This document shows positions 1 through 9,923 of a DNA stretch of 64,000 nucleotides, in pieces; position 1 is the stretch's first letter, and the number at the start of each line of letters is the position of its first letter. The translations under genes were made by a program, and so were the position numbers. Source of the DNA: an uncultured Aquimarina sp. (GTDB taxonomy: Bacteria > Bacteroidota > Bacteroidia > Flavobacteriales > Flavobacteriaceae); the NCBI GenBank assembly GCA_947498785.1, contig CANMLS010000028.1, forward strand, positions 1 to 64,000. Direction: 5' to 3'. The notes below the pieces were generated by a model. It searched no databases. It was not told where the DNA came from and saw nothing but the letters and a program-made list of their open reading frames with translations.

Positions 1-16
1 TATTGGAATAGGGCAT

Positions 17-66
17 AGGGACTTTAGTCCCTAATAAAACCAAACCTCTGCACTTTCAGTGCAGAG
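17..66. repeat. Two tandem short hairpins with similar apices (AGGGACT-tt-AGTCCCT and CTCTGCACT-ttc-AGTGCAGAG), REP-like
   Basis: Perfect inverted repeats at 17-32 and 46-66; a further GGTTTGTA/TACAAACC-type inverted repeat lies at about 118-144. Confidence 0.5.
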
Positions 67-189
67 TGATTTAGTTTCTGTTGATTACACCTTTTGTATC
101 TGAATAACAGAGAAATGGTTTGTATTTTAATCAATTTACAAACCACTTCAGAGTGAATTTAGTACTTAAAGAGTGTGTTACTTATAAAG

Positions 190-2271
190 TTATTCTTTTA
201 CCAGATTTATCTCTACACGTCTGTTTTTAGCTCTTCCAGCTTTGTGCTTGTTTGTTGATATTGGCCTATCTTCTCCATATCCTATGGCAGAAAGTCTAAA
301 TTTATCAATCCCATTTTTTACAAGGTAATTCTTAACAGCATTGGCTCTAGAGTCAGATAGTCTCTGATTAGTTTTAGAACTCCCAATACTATCGGTGTGA
401 CCTTCTACAGAAAACTTAGCAGTAGGATATACATTGAGAATATTTGTAATGTCATTAAGTACTTTATTGGATTCTTCTTTAATTGAAGATTTTCCAGAAT
501 CAAATAAAATAGTTTTCGCGTACTCATTTAAAGTTTTTTGTACTTCTTCTGTCACTTCTGGACATCCGTTATTTGCAACGGTACCAATTGTATTGATACA
601 ATTATCATCTTTATCTAATACACCATCATTATCGGTATCTAACCATGGACAACCTTTATTTTCTATTGGTCCAGCCACATTTGGACAATTATCATCTTTG
701 TCAAAAATACTATCATTATCGCTATCACTCCAAGGACAACCATTGTTATCGATTTCTCCAGCTTCTTCTGGGCATTTATCGTCCTTGTCTAATACCGTAT
801 CATTATCAGTATCTGGCCACGGACATCCATAATTTTCTACTGGTCCAACTGTTTCTGGGCATTCATCTACTTTGTCAAGAACACCATCACCATCTTTATC
901 TTTTGGTCTAGACTGATAGATAGGAACTTTAACACCCAAATATATATCTGCAGCTTTTATTTCACTACCAATAAGAGCTGATAATATAGATCCAGAACCA
1001 ACATAAACAGGTCCAGCTCTAAGTCCAGCTCCCCATTGAAAACCACTATGTTGTAATATACTTAGAGGAGAGTAAAAACTAAACCATTTACTCTCAAATC
1101 GTGGAGTAAGAGATATTGTATTAGCAATTCTACTTCTGTTTATTTTATCTTTGGCAGTAAGTGAGAAATCAGAGTTTAGGTTCAAATAGAATTTTTGGTT
1201 AATATTCCAATCAACATTTGCATGCAATGCGGTTGGCAATATTGCTTTTTCGGCTTCTGATAATGTTGGAGTACCATAAAACCTTTCTAATTCATCAATG
1301 TCAATATCTTCAAAGTCTTCTTGAGTAAGTGTTCTATTAAAACCATATCTCTCTTCTCTTCCATTATCATAGGTAATAGAACCTAAATCTGTAATGGATA
1401 ATCCAAACTTTAATTTATATTTATTAATGTCTTTTAGAATATAAGAATCTCCTTTACTGTTGGTAGTGCTTTGATTCTCATAATTAGGTCTCCATTCATA
1501 TATAAAACCTAAATCAACACCAAGGCCACTAGCTCCTTTCACAACCTCTATTTCATCTAAATCTTCTTCGAGGTTTTCGCTATATCCATAAGCTACATCT
1601 CCTGTGGTCTCTATAGTACCATTTCCAGAAAGTATATCATTAGCATCAAAATCAATACTAACATTCCTACCATATCCATACGCATTTCCTAATCCTTGTA
1701 AATATTTTAGAGTAACACCACCTTTAATAAAATGTTGTTGTTTATTCATAAGAACTCTTGCGTAAGATACTCCAATTTCTGCCCAGACATGAGCATTAGC
1801 ATATGCATCATTTTGAAGAACATTAAAATCTATATTATTATCTAGGTCATCAATTAAGCTTTCTAAGGTTTCTCCATTTATTCCATTTACATTGTAAATA
1901 GCTCTCAATCTTGTAAATACGGCAATCGAATTTTTTTCATTGATGTTAAGCATAAAGGAAGGTCCTAAAACATCAACATTTCCTATTAAATTATTTTCGC
2001 TTTTGGGAAATCTTTTGGCATCATCTTCAAAATTATAATCTTCATCAAAAAGATCTCCAAATCCGGCTCCGAAGTAGTCATTACCAGCAAAAGCACTAAT
2101 ACCAAATAGATTTATATCTGTTTTAAATCTAGAATCGACAATATTTGCGGGATTACTAATGACTCCATGGACACCACTATAGTTGTCTGAGAGATATCCT
2201 ATATACGATTGAGCTTTTAATGATATAACACTAAAAAAAAGTAGTATTATGAATGATAAAAAATTTTTCAT
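190..2271 (-). CDS. DUF5723-like outer membrane protein with four thrombospondin type-3 (DxDxDG) repeats and C-terminal OmpA domain
   Basis: Signal peptide at MKNFLSFIILLFF; DKDGDGVLDKVDECP-type repeats; OmpA motif VEGHTDSIGSSKTNQRLSDSRANAV. Start placed at 2271 because a terminator and promoter lie inside the longer ORF. Confidence 0.85.
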   Translation of the reverse strand: MKNFLSFIILLFFSVISLKAQSYIGYLSDNYSGVHGVISNPANIVDSRFKTDINLFGISAFAGNDYFGAGFGDLFDEDYNFEDDAKRFPKSENNLIGNVDVLGPSFMLNINEKNSIAVFTRLRAIYNVNGINGETLESLIDDLDNNIDFNVLQNDAYANAHVWAEIGVSYARVLMNKQQHFIKGGVTLKYLQGLGNAYGYGRNVSIDFDANDILSGNGTIETTGDVAYGYSENLEEDLDEIEVVKGASGLGVDLGFIYEWRPNYENQSTTNSKGDSYILKDINKYKLKFGLSITDLGSITYDNGREERYGFNRTLTQEDFEDIDIDELERFYGTPTLSEAEKAILPTALHANVDWNINQKFYLNLNSDFSLTAKDKINRSRIANTISLTPRFESKWFSFYSPLSILQHSGFQWGAGLRAGPVYVGSGSILSALIGSEIKAADIYLGVKVPIYQSRPKDKDGDGVLDKVDECPETVGPVENYGCPWPDTDNDTVLDKDDKCPEEAGEIDNNGCPWSDSDNDSIFDKDDNCPNVAGPIENKGCPWLDTDNDGVLDKDDNCINTIGTVANNGCPEVTEEVQKTLNEYAKTILFDSGKSSIKEESNKVLNDITNILNVYPTAKFSVEGHTDSIGSSKTNQRLSDSRANAVKNYLVKNGIDKFRLSAIGYGEDRPISTNKHKAGRAKNRRVEINLVKE

Positions 2272-2294
2272 TTTATGATTTGGTTTTTGAACGG

Positions 2295-2322
2295 CAAAGA
2301 TACTAGTATTTTGGAACAACAA
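2295..2322 (-). promoter_or_regulatory. Bacteroidota-type promoter (TTG-N17-TATCTTTG) for the 190..2271 gene
   Basis: CAAAGATA at 2295-2302 on + strand (TATCTTTG on -), with CAA (TTG) at 2320-2322. Confidence 0.55.
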
Positions 2323-2351
2323 AAGTTTTAGGCTACAATTATGAATTAAAC

Positions 2352-2384
2352 AAAAAAAGGTTGTCATTTTGACAACCTTTTTTT
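2352..2384 (-). terminator. Rho-independent terminator AAAAAAAGGTTGTC-attt(t)-GACAACCTTTTTTT
   Basis: Perfect stem plus T-tract directly downstream of the 2407..3270 gene. Confidence 0.85.
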
Positions 2385-2406
2385 AATATATATTTAAGAG
2401 GTGATA

Positions 2407-3270
2407 TTAATTTCCTCCTGAAGCTTTCTTCATTCCGTCTTCAATCATATTATAGAACTGATCAAGTTTTGGTAATACAACGATTCTGGTACGTCTGTTT
2501 TTTGCCTTATTTGCAGCAGAAGTATTATCAGCTATTGGTACATAATAACTTCTACCAGCAGCAGTCATACGCTTTGGATCAACTTTAAAATCATTTTGTA
2601 AAACTCTTACCACAGAAGTAGCTCGTTTTACACTTAAATCCCAATTATCCAGAAGTACTTTGTTTTTAATAGGTACATTGTCAGTATGTCCTTCTACTAA
2701 AAATTCAATATCTGGCTTGTCGTTAACTACTTTGGCAACTTTACCAAGTACCTCACGAGCTCTTGCAGAAACATTATAGCTACCACTCTTGAAAAGTAGT
2801 TTGTCAGAAATAGAAACATATACTACTCCTTTTTCTACATTAATCTCAATATCTTCATCAGCAAGATTTCCTAATGCACCTTTAAGACTTGTTACAAGCG
2901 CTAAGGTTACAGAATCTTTTTTGGTAATAGCATCCTGCATTGTTCTTATCTGCATATCTTTTTCCTTAATACTTTCTAAAGATTTTTCAAGGTTTTCGGC
3001 TTCTTTAGTAGATAAAGTAGCCAAATTACCAACATTATTTAGTAAAGCAGAATTTTGATTTTTAAGATTTGATACTTGATCTTGAAGAACTTTAAGTTGA
3101 GATGTAGAACTTGATTTTTCTTCTAGACAGCTATTTAATTTTACTGTTGCGGAATTTAATAAATCTTGTGTTTCTTTTTGTTTAGCTTCTAAATCTGAAA
3201 ATTTCTTCTGAGAGACACAAGAAGATAACAGAATTGTAAGGGAAGCCCCAATAATCATTACTTTTTTCAT
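2407..3270 (-). CDS. OmpA family lipoprotein with coiled-coil N-terminal part
   Basis: Lipobox LLSSCVSQ; OmpA-like motif VEGHTDNVPIKNKVLLDNWDLSVKRATSVVRVL. Confidence 0.9.
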   Translation of the reverse strand: MKKVMIIGASLTILLSSCVSQKKFSDLEAKQKETQDLLNSATVKLNSCLEEKSSSTSQLKVLQDQVSNLKNQNSALLNNVGNLATLSTKEAENLEKSLESIKEKDMQIRTMQDAITKKDSVTLALVTSLKGALGNLADEDIEINVEKGVVYVSISDKLLFKSGSYNVSARAREVLGKVAKVVNDKPDIEFLVEGHTDNVPIKNKVLLDNWDLSVKRATSVVRVLQNDFKVDPKRMTAAGRSYYVPIADNTSAANKAKNRRTRIVVLPKLDQFYNMIEDGMKKASGGN

Positions 3271-3369
3271 TAGAAAATTTGTTTTTAGTCTTATTTCTGG
3301 TTATATAACTCAAAATTATTAAAATTGTGACGTAATACTAGGTCGTTAACAATAATTTATTATATCACC

Positions 3370-4362
3370 TTATAATTGATTGAAATGTTTACGTTTCAAA
3401 ATAAAATACTGCCATACAACGGAAAAAAATGAATAATATTTCCCCGTTTCAGAAAGTTTTTTACGTTTTTTGATAAAAATGTTAAAATTTGCATAAAAGC
3501 TTAAATGTGCTTTGAAGATTGCTAAGAAGTGTGAAAACTTCCCTTGTAGTATAAATCGCACTGCTGCAAGTCCGTCCATAAGCATTCGTATAAAAATTAA
3601 TCTGTACATACTATTTTCTGGAACATTTTTGACTAATAAGTATAAACTGTTTCTAAAATTAAGGAATGTTTTTTTCGGATTCATTGAATCCAAAGTAGCT
3701 CCTCCAAGATGATAAATAACAGATGAACCCTCATAGATTATTTTGTAACCATGATTATGTATCCTCCAACAAAGATCAATTTCTTCTTGATGAGCAAAAA
3801 AATCTTCATCTAATTTACCAACTTCATCAAAGACTTGTTTTCTTATAAACAAACATGCCCCACTTGCCCAGAATATAGGAGTGGTATCATCATATTGTCC
3901 TTTATCCTCTTCTAGGGTGTCAAATATTCTTCCTCTACAATAAGCATATCCTAATTTATCAATAAACCCTCCTGCAGCACCAGCATATTCAAAATATGCT
4001 TTCTTTTTATAATCTAAAATTTTTGGTTGTATAGCTGCAATATTTTTAGAAGTTTCAAATGTACGAATTATAGGAGCTAACCAATTTGGAGTTACTTCAA
4101 CATCACTATTTAGAAGACAATAGATATCTGCTTTAATTTTTGCTAAGGCATCATTATATCCTTTTGCATATCCGCCATTGATTTCGTTTTGAATAATCTT
4201 TACATCAGGAAAAGATGTTTGGGTATACAATATTGATTCATCAGTCGAGGCATTATCTGCCAGATATACTGTTGCTTCTTTGGAATATTGAATTACCGAG
4301 GGTAAAAATTCCTCTAGTAAAGACCTACCATTCCAATTTAATATAACTACTGCAATATTCAC
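3370..4362 (-). CDS. Glycosyltransferase family 2 (GTG start likely)
   Basis: VNIAVVILNWNGRSLLEEFLPS, LADNASTD, LNSDVEVTPNWL; GTG at 4362 begins the conserved domain. Confidence 0.85.
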   Translation of the reverse strand: MNIAVVILNWNGRSLLEEFLPSVIQYSKEATVYLADNASTDESILYTQTSFPDVKIIQNEINGGYAKGYNDALAKIKADIYCLLNSDVEVTPNWLAPIIRTFETSKNIAAIQPKILDYKKKAYFEYAGAAGGFIDKLGYAYCRGRIFDTLEEDKGQYDDTTPIFWASGACLFIRKQVFDEVGKLDEDFFAHQEEIDLCWRIHNHGYKIIYEGSSVIYHLGGATLDSMNPKKTFLNFRNSLYLLVKNVPENSMYRLIFIRMLMDGLAAVRFILQGKFSHFLAIFKAHLSFYANFNIFIKKRKKLSETGKYYSFFSVVWQYFILKRKHFNQL

Positions 4363-4554
4363 GCTGCAAATTAAAGAGTTTAATTGAAAATTAGCAGTAT
4401 AGAATCTATAATTTATGCAAATATTTTTTTTAAACAGAAAAATCAATTTCCATGCAAGTCTAATCACTAGTAGAAATTGATTTTCTTTGATAATTATATT
4501 TAACCCATAACTGGCAAAACTTAAGTAATCTAGATTAAAATGTATACATATATA

Positions 4555-5745
4555 TTAACGCAATATATAACAGGCAACACCTTCATATTGATATCCTGCA
4601 GCATTGTTGCCTTCGTTACGATTTGTAGTGTAAAAATGGTTTACAGCTGTACGGTTGTAAAAACGATATAAAGCAACTCTACCACTGCCTCTAGAGGGAT
4701 ATACGTATCCTGCTATACCCAGATATCTATAACCCGAAGCATTATTTATTTCACTACGATTTGTTGAATACAAATGATTTTTGGCATTTCTGTTGTATGC
4801 CTTATATAATGGAATGGTACCAGATGCTTTTTTATCAAACACTTTACCTATTGGTCCTCCCAACCTGTACCCTGATGGTGCGCTTCGGTTAGTGCTATAG
4901 TAATGATCAACAGCATTACTATTATAAAATCTATAGAATGTTTTTGGAGTTACAACAGGTGGAGTAGGTGTTTTTGGAAATAAATATCTAATTGCAGTTT
5001 TATCTCCATTACTAAAATTATTAATCGTGCATGCACTTCCTCCATTCATTACAGATTGAGCATCTCGATTAGGTGTTCCTGGTATCAGGCTTCCAAAAGA
5101 TTGATTTGTATGAGTAATCCCAACATTATGACCTATTTCATGTTGGACAAGGGCAATCCTCATACTCTGATTAATTGCTTTACCACAGAGTCTTGGAGAA
5201 TCAAAATCAGGATTTAACCAAATTTTTGTACCTGGTAATCCGTTTCCAGTTGGGAATGTTCCTTGCCCAAAAACATTAGTTGCTAAATTCATTCGAGGAT
5301 CTTGCGTATCATACATGATCTGAATATGGGAATTAGCGGAAGATGTTGTTCTGCTCAATTTGAGTTTTGAGTTTACTGCATTCCATCGATTAATAGCCTG
5401 TACAGATGCATTTCTCCAATTTGCATCCATTCCTGGGTTGATGTAAACCCTTACATTGGAAATTGTAACAGATTGTGGGTGTCGTCTTTGCTTAGAAACT
5501 GGATCTTCGGGGTTAGGATATTTCGCATTTTTATCAAAAACAATATCTCCGTCTACTATGTAGTAATCTCCATGGTCTTCAATAACTTCTTTTGAAAATC
5601 CCCATTTTTCTATGGTTTTTAATACTGTATCATTTTGTTGCTCGTCAGCATCTTCGTTTGGTACGTCCTGATCTACCTCGCAGGAGGTAATAATAAGTAG
5701 CAAGCAAGATAAAATTGCAATGCCAAATGATTTGAATGAATTCAT
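4555..5745 (-). CDS. Secreted lipoprotein zinc metalloprotease (HEIGH/M57-like) with three C-terminal DUF5648-like repeats
   Basis: Lipobox LLLIITSCEVD; HEIGHNVGITH zinc motif; three repeats of YRFYNxxAxxHxYxTNRxE..GYxYxGxxGYV. Confidence 0.8.
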   Translation of the reverse strand: MNSFKSFGIAILSCLLLIITSCEVDQDVPNEDADEQQNDTVLKTIEKWGFSKEVIEDHGDYYIVDGDIVFDKNAKYPNPEDPVSKQRRHPQSVTISNVRVYINPGMDANWRNASVQAINRWNAVNSKLKLSRTTSSANSHIQIMYDTQDPRMNLATNVFGQGTFPTGNGLPGTKIWLNPDFDSPRLCGKAINQSMRIALVQHEIGHNVGITHTNQSFGSLIPGTPNRDAQSVMNGGSACTINNFSNGDKTAIRYLFPKTPTPPVVTPKTFYRFYNSNAVDHYYSTNRSAPSGYRLGGPIGKVFDKKASGTIPLYKAYNRNAKNHLYSTNRSEINNASGYRYLGIAGYVYPSRGSGRVALYRFYNRTAVNHFYTTNRNEGNNAAGYQYEGVACYILR

Positions 5746-5941
5746 AATTTTTAAAGTTTTAAGATTTAAAGTTTTACCAATTAGTGAGTTATTAAGAGTT
5801 GAAATTATCAGAACTCATTTTGATTCACAAACTAACATTCTTGATATTTATAAATCTAAACTTCAAATTCATAAATTTAGAGAAGTAATTTTCCTCTATG
5901 TTATACGTTTTTAGAAACTTACAAAAAAGTATGTGATTAGA

Positions 5942-6385
5942 TTATTTGTAGTTAGGGATATCTTTTAGAAAAGTATACTGCTCCTCATTATAATTCATTT
6001 GACAATAATAATGATCTAGACCATTAGTGATCATCAGATACTCAGCATCCAGAACAAGATTGTATCTGGCAATTTGATCAAAAACATTTTGAGTTATTTT
6101 GACAGTAGCAGATTTACACTCGATGATAAGATATATACTTCCATTTGGATTAAAAATAATAATGTCATAGCGTTTACTCAATCCATTAAGCTTAATGAGT
6201 TTTTCTACGTTGATTAAGCTTTCTGGATATTTTTTTTCGTCAATAAGATATTGAATGGTATGTTGTCGAACCCATTCTTCTGGAGTAAGCACCACAAATT
6301 TTTTGCGGATTCTGTCAAAAATAGAAACTTTATTTTCGCTACTTTTGAATCTGAATTGATACTCTGGAAAGTTAAGCTTTTGCAT
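5942..6385 (-). CDS. Type I restriction HsdR-N domain-like (HSDR_N_2) standalone protein
   Basis: RKKFVVLTPEEWVRQHTIQYLI...YDIIIFNPNGSIYLIIECKSATVKI: PD-(D/E)xK nuclease-fold core. Confidence 0.8.
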   Translation of the reverse strand: MQKLNFPEYQFRFKSSENKVSIFDRIRKKFVVLTPEEWVRQHTIQYLIDEKKYPESLINVEKLIKLNGLSKRYDIIIFNPNGSIYLIIECKSATVKITQNVFDQIARYNLVLDAEYLMITNGLDHYYCQMNYNEEQYTFLKDIPNYK

Positions 6386-6411
6386 AGCACAAATTTGATG
6401 AATTTTTCTGA

Positions 6412-7416
6412 ATGGATGAAGTAAAAAAAATTGTTAGCGATATTAAAAATGGAAATATAAAACCTATCTATTTTTTGATGGGAGAAGAACCTTATTATAT
6501 TGATAAGATTTCTGAGTTTATAGATAAAAATGTGCTTGCCGAAGAAGAAAAGGGATTTAATCAAATGGTACTTTATGGAAGAGACGTAACTATTGACGAT
6601 ATTGTTGGAAATGCTAAACGTTTTCCTATGATGGCAGAACGACAAGTTGTTATTGTTAAAGAAGCACAGGAGTTATCAAGAACAATAGAGAAACTAGTCG
6701 ATTATGCCGAAAACCCTCAGCCTTCCACCGTTTTGGTAATGTGCTATAAGTACAAAAAGATAGATAAACGTAAAAAACTCTATAAAGTAGTTGCAAAAAA
6801 CGGAGTCATTTTTGAAGGTAAAAAGCTATATGAAAATCAGGTTGCAGATTGGATTAGAAGGGTATTGGCAGGAGCTAAATATAGTATCGAACCCAAAGCA
6901 GCTCAAATGCTCGTAGAGTTTTTAGGAACCGATCTCAGTAAGATCAATAATGAAGTAGAAAAACTAAAATTAATTGTCCCTGCTGGTTCTCAGATTACAG
7001 CAGATCAAATAGAAGAAAATATAGGCATAAGTAAGGAATTCAATAATTTTGAGCTTCGTAAAGCTATTGGAACAAGAAATGGCCTTAAGGCACATAGAAT
7101 AATTAATTACTTTACTCAAAACCCAAAGGATAATCCTCTTGTGGTTACTATTTCTTTGTTATATGGTTTTTTTTCTCAAGTATTACAATATCACGGATTA
7201 TCAGATAAATCGCAACGTAATGTGGCAAGTGCATTAAAAATCAACCCTTATTTTGTTAAAGACTACTCTGAGGCGGCGAATAATTACCCTATGAAAAAAG
7301 TGAGTAGAATTATTGCTTCTCTTAGAGAAGCAGATGTAAAAAGTAAAGGAGTAGGTGCTGCTAACCTTCCTCAAGGAGATATTTTAAAAGAACTTTTAGT
7401 AAAAATAATGAGATAA
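6412..7416 (+). CDS. holA: DNA polymerase III subunit delta
   Basis: GNIKPIYFLMGEEPYYIDKIS; overall HolA layout and length 334 aa. Confidence 0.88.
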   Translation: MDEVKKIVSDIKNGNIKPIYFLMGEEPYYIDKISEFIDKNVLAEEEKGFNQMVLYGRDVTIDDIVGNAKRFPMMAERQVVIVKEAQELSRTIEKLVDYAENPQPSTVLVMCYKYKKIDKRKKLYKVVAKNGVIFEGKKLYENQVADWIRRVLAGAKYSIEPKAAQMLVEFLGTDLSKINNEVEKLKLIVPAGSQITADQIEENIGISKEFNNFELRKAIGTRNGLKAHRIINYFTQNPKDNPLVVTISLLYGFFSQVLQYHGLSDKSQRNVASALKINPYFVKDYSEAANNYPMKKVSRIIASLREADVKSKGVGAANLPQGDILKELLVKIMR

Positions 7417-7485
7417 TAGGTATTATTAGAACCTGTATGTATTTTGTTTTTCTATTTTAAATCTGCTAAAGTGTACAACGAGTTA

Positions 7486-8475
7486 TTAGAATCGATATGC
7501 TGTGCCAATAGCACCAAAAACATGATTTTGAGTTGTTTTTAAAACACTAGTTGACCAAGAATATATAATGCTAAATGAAAATCGATTTTTTAAAAAGTGG
7601 ATTTCATTATTCATATGCCATGATAGAAAGTTTAGATTTGATGATGTTGAAGTCAAATTCCTTTTAAACAAATTACCTTGAATAGTTGCATTGAATAAGT
7701 TAAATCTTGGTCTGACACTAAACTGAAAGAAAATTTCTGTAGTTTTTTTAGAAGATAAAATAGAATTATTAAAACCAATGGAATGTGTTGGTTTTTCGAA
7801 TTTGCCTAGCCTAAATCCAACTGTAGGTGAGGCTTGAATATGTAAATTTCCGAATTTGATGTTCCCTTTACCAAAGAAATTTAACCAATTATTATTTGGA
7901 TTAAAATCATATAGATAATCTAAATTCAGATTGATTAAGAATTGATCTTTTAGTTGAAATTGCCATCCATCATATTTTAAATCATTAGTTATATTTTTAT
8001 GAAACCAGTATTGTATTTGATCAGCGTTTGATGAAGGGCCTAGAATTCCTGAGATCAATTCTGGTTTAAAAAATGATCTATCAAATGTATAGGTAGTATT
8101 AAGGAATGCATATAGTAAGCCTGCAAATGGTCTATCAAAATTTTCAGGACCTTCAATAATATCTGTCTTCAAAAATTCTTCTAGCCCAGAAGGAGTGTAT
8201 CCTTCAGATTTTATGCCAATATTATAGAAAACAGAATTCTTATTTTTGAAAACATTTTGTAATCCCAAAAATTTTTTAGAGGTAAATGTATAATCAATTT
8301 CACCACCAAATGAATAATATTTGTCAGTAGACCTGTATATTATGTATATATCATTATCTGTGGTTACTTTAATTTGGTTTTTAAAATACTTTTCTTGACC
8401 AATACCATATTTTAATGAGAAAAAAAATAAAAATATGGTCAAAAATAAATTATTTCTATGTATCGAATAGGGCAT
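7486..8475 (-). CDS. Lipid A deacylase LpxR-like (DUF2219) outer membrane protein
   Basis: KVTTDNDIYIIYRSTDKYYSFGGEIDYTF, NFDRPFAGLLYAFLNTTYTF; beta-barrel ending in YRF. Confidence 0.7.
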   Translation of the reverse strand: MPYSIHRNNLFLTIFLFFFSLKYGIGQEKYFKNQIKVTTDNDIYIIYRSTDKYYSFGGEIDYTFTSKKFLGLQNVFKNKNSVFYNIGIKSEGYTPSGLEEFLKTDIIEGPENFDRPFAGLLYAFLNTTYTFDRSFFKPELISGILGPSSNADQIQYWFHKNITNDLKYDGWQFQLKDQFLINLNLDYLYDFNPNNNWLNFFGKGNIKFGNLHIQASPTVGFRLGKFEKPTHSIGFNNSILSSKKTTEIFFQFSVRPRFNLFNATIQGNLFKRNLTSTSSNLNFLSWHMNNEIHFLKNRFSFSIIYSWSTSVLKTTQNHVFGAIGTAYRF

Positions 8476-8528
8476 TAAATATTGAGAGTATTAAATAATA
8501 TCATTTTAACCTTTCAGGGCTACTCGTA

Positions 8529-9257
8529 TTAACTTTTTGGATTGGTAGCAAAGACAGTAGCTTCTGTTATAAATCCTCGATCATCCATCTCTAAAAGGCT
8601 GGTAATGGTATGGGCAATTTCTTCACCTCTAAGTTTAGTTTGTTGTTCTACCTCAGTGTATTGTTTTGAAGCTTGATTACTATCCACTCGGTTATTTGCA
8701 AAACCAGTCATTACTTCACTTGGGTTAACCTGCATTACTCTAATGTTATGAGGACGTAACTCATTCCTCCAACTTTCTGTCATACCTCGTAATGCAAACT
8801 TGGTCGCTACATATGGAGAAGCTGTTGGGGAACCTTTTAATGAGGATGTTGAGCCAATATTTATGATATTTCCGTATTCATTTGCTACAAAATGCTTAGC
8901 TGATTCCTTTGCGCAGAGAGCAGCGCCCAGAATATTAGTTTTAAATTGATCTGTAAATTTATCTGCTTCAATATCAACAAGCTTTGATATGTATCCATAG
9001 CCAGCATTATTAACTAATACATTGAGGCCATCCATCTTATCTTTTGCTTCTTCTACCATTTGTTTCACTTCAGTTTCATTAGTGACATCTGCTTTTATAT
9101 ACTCTATGTTTAGTTCATTAGCAGTTTCTTGAAGTGTTGTTTTGTTTCTTCCAGATATAATTACTTTTGCTCCTTTTTCTTTTAGAAGTTTTGCAGTTGC
9201 TTTTCCGATACCAGAATTACCTCCTGTGATCAATACCTTTGCATCTTTAATATTCAT
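8529..9257 (-). CDS. SDR family oxidoreductase
   Basis: TGGNSGIGKATAKLL, NNAGYGYISKL, YVATKFALRG (YxxxK). Confidence 0.9.
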   Translation of the reverse strand: MNIKDAKVLITGGNSGIGKATAKLLKEKGAKVIISGRNKTTLQETANELNIEYIKADVTNETEVKQMVEEAKDKMDGLNVLVNNAGYGYISKLVDIEADKFTDQFKTNILGAALCAKESAKHFVANEYGNIINIGSTSSLKGSPTASPYVATKFALRGMTESWRNELRPHNIRVMQVNPSEVMTGFANNRVDSNQASKQYTEVEQQTKLRGEEIAHTITSLLEMDDRGFITEATVFATNPKS

Positions 9258-9334
9258 GCTTTCCTTTAATTTTTAAAATTGAGGTCAAAGATATAGCTTG
9301 AGTTCTAAATCTTTTGTTAACCTCAAATGTTATT

Positions 9335-9790
9335 TTAGAGAATCGGTAAGTAAGAAAAATCCTTTACTTCTGTCATTACAAAAGAACTTTGAACTCTAGA
9401 AATATTTTCTAGTGATGCCAACTTGTTTGATAAAAAATCTTGATATCGTTCCATATCTTGAGCGTATATTTTGATGAGATAATCAAACATACCCGCAACA
9501 TGATAACATTCTACAACTTCAGGAAACTTTTGAATGTCTTTTTCAAATTTCTTTAGATAATCTGTCTGATGAAGGTTTAAGGTAACATTACAAAATACCA
9601 TCAATTGTAACCCTGCTTTTTTACGATCTAAAATTGCTTTATATGACTTAATATAACCATCTCTCTCTAATTTCTTGACACGCTCAAATATTGGAGTGGT
9701 AGTTAAGTTAAGCCTCTCTGCAATCTCTTTGATAGTAGTTTTTCCATCTTTTTGTAATAAAAACAATATTGACCGATCAATTTTATCCAT
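9335..9790 (-). CDS. Lrp/AsnC family transcriptional regulator
   Basis: MDKIDRSILFLLQKDGKTTIKEIAERLNLTTTPIFERVKKLERDGYIKSY HTH plus RAM domain. Confidence 0.93.
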   Translation of the reverse strand: MDKIDRSILFLLQKDGKTTIKEIAERLNLTTTPIFERVKKLERDGYIKSYKAILDRKKAGLQLMVFCNVTLNLHQTDYLKKFEKDIQKFPEVVECYHVAGMFDYLIKIYAQDMERYQDFLSNKLASLENISRVQSSFVMTEVKDFSYLPIL

Positions 9791-9923
9791 AATATTTTTC
9801 TTTACACTCCTTTTTTATACTTCAAAAATAGAATAAAATTCTTTGTTTATGATTTTTGTATGCCTTTTCTTCTAAAATTATGTCATAATATAGTTTTAAT
9901 TACTTTGTTGTTAATTTTATAGA

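Noticed and set aside
434-911. Plus-strand ORFs of 132 and 88 aa with repetitive sequence
   Set aside because: Antisense shadows of the four TSP3 repeats in the minus-strand OmpA gene
5942-6385. Possible restriction-modification or defence island suggested by the HsdR-N-like domain
   Set aside because: No HsdM, HsdS or motor domain nearby; this standalone gene divergent from holA appears to be a common Bacteroidota arrangement
6214-6645. 143-aa minus-strand ORF
   Set aside because: Overlaps both the HsdR-N-like gene and holA; composition typical of a spurious AT-rich frame
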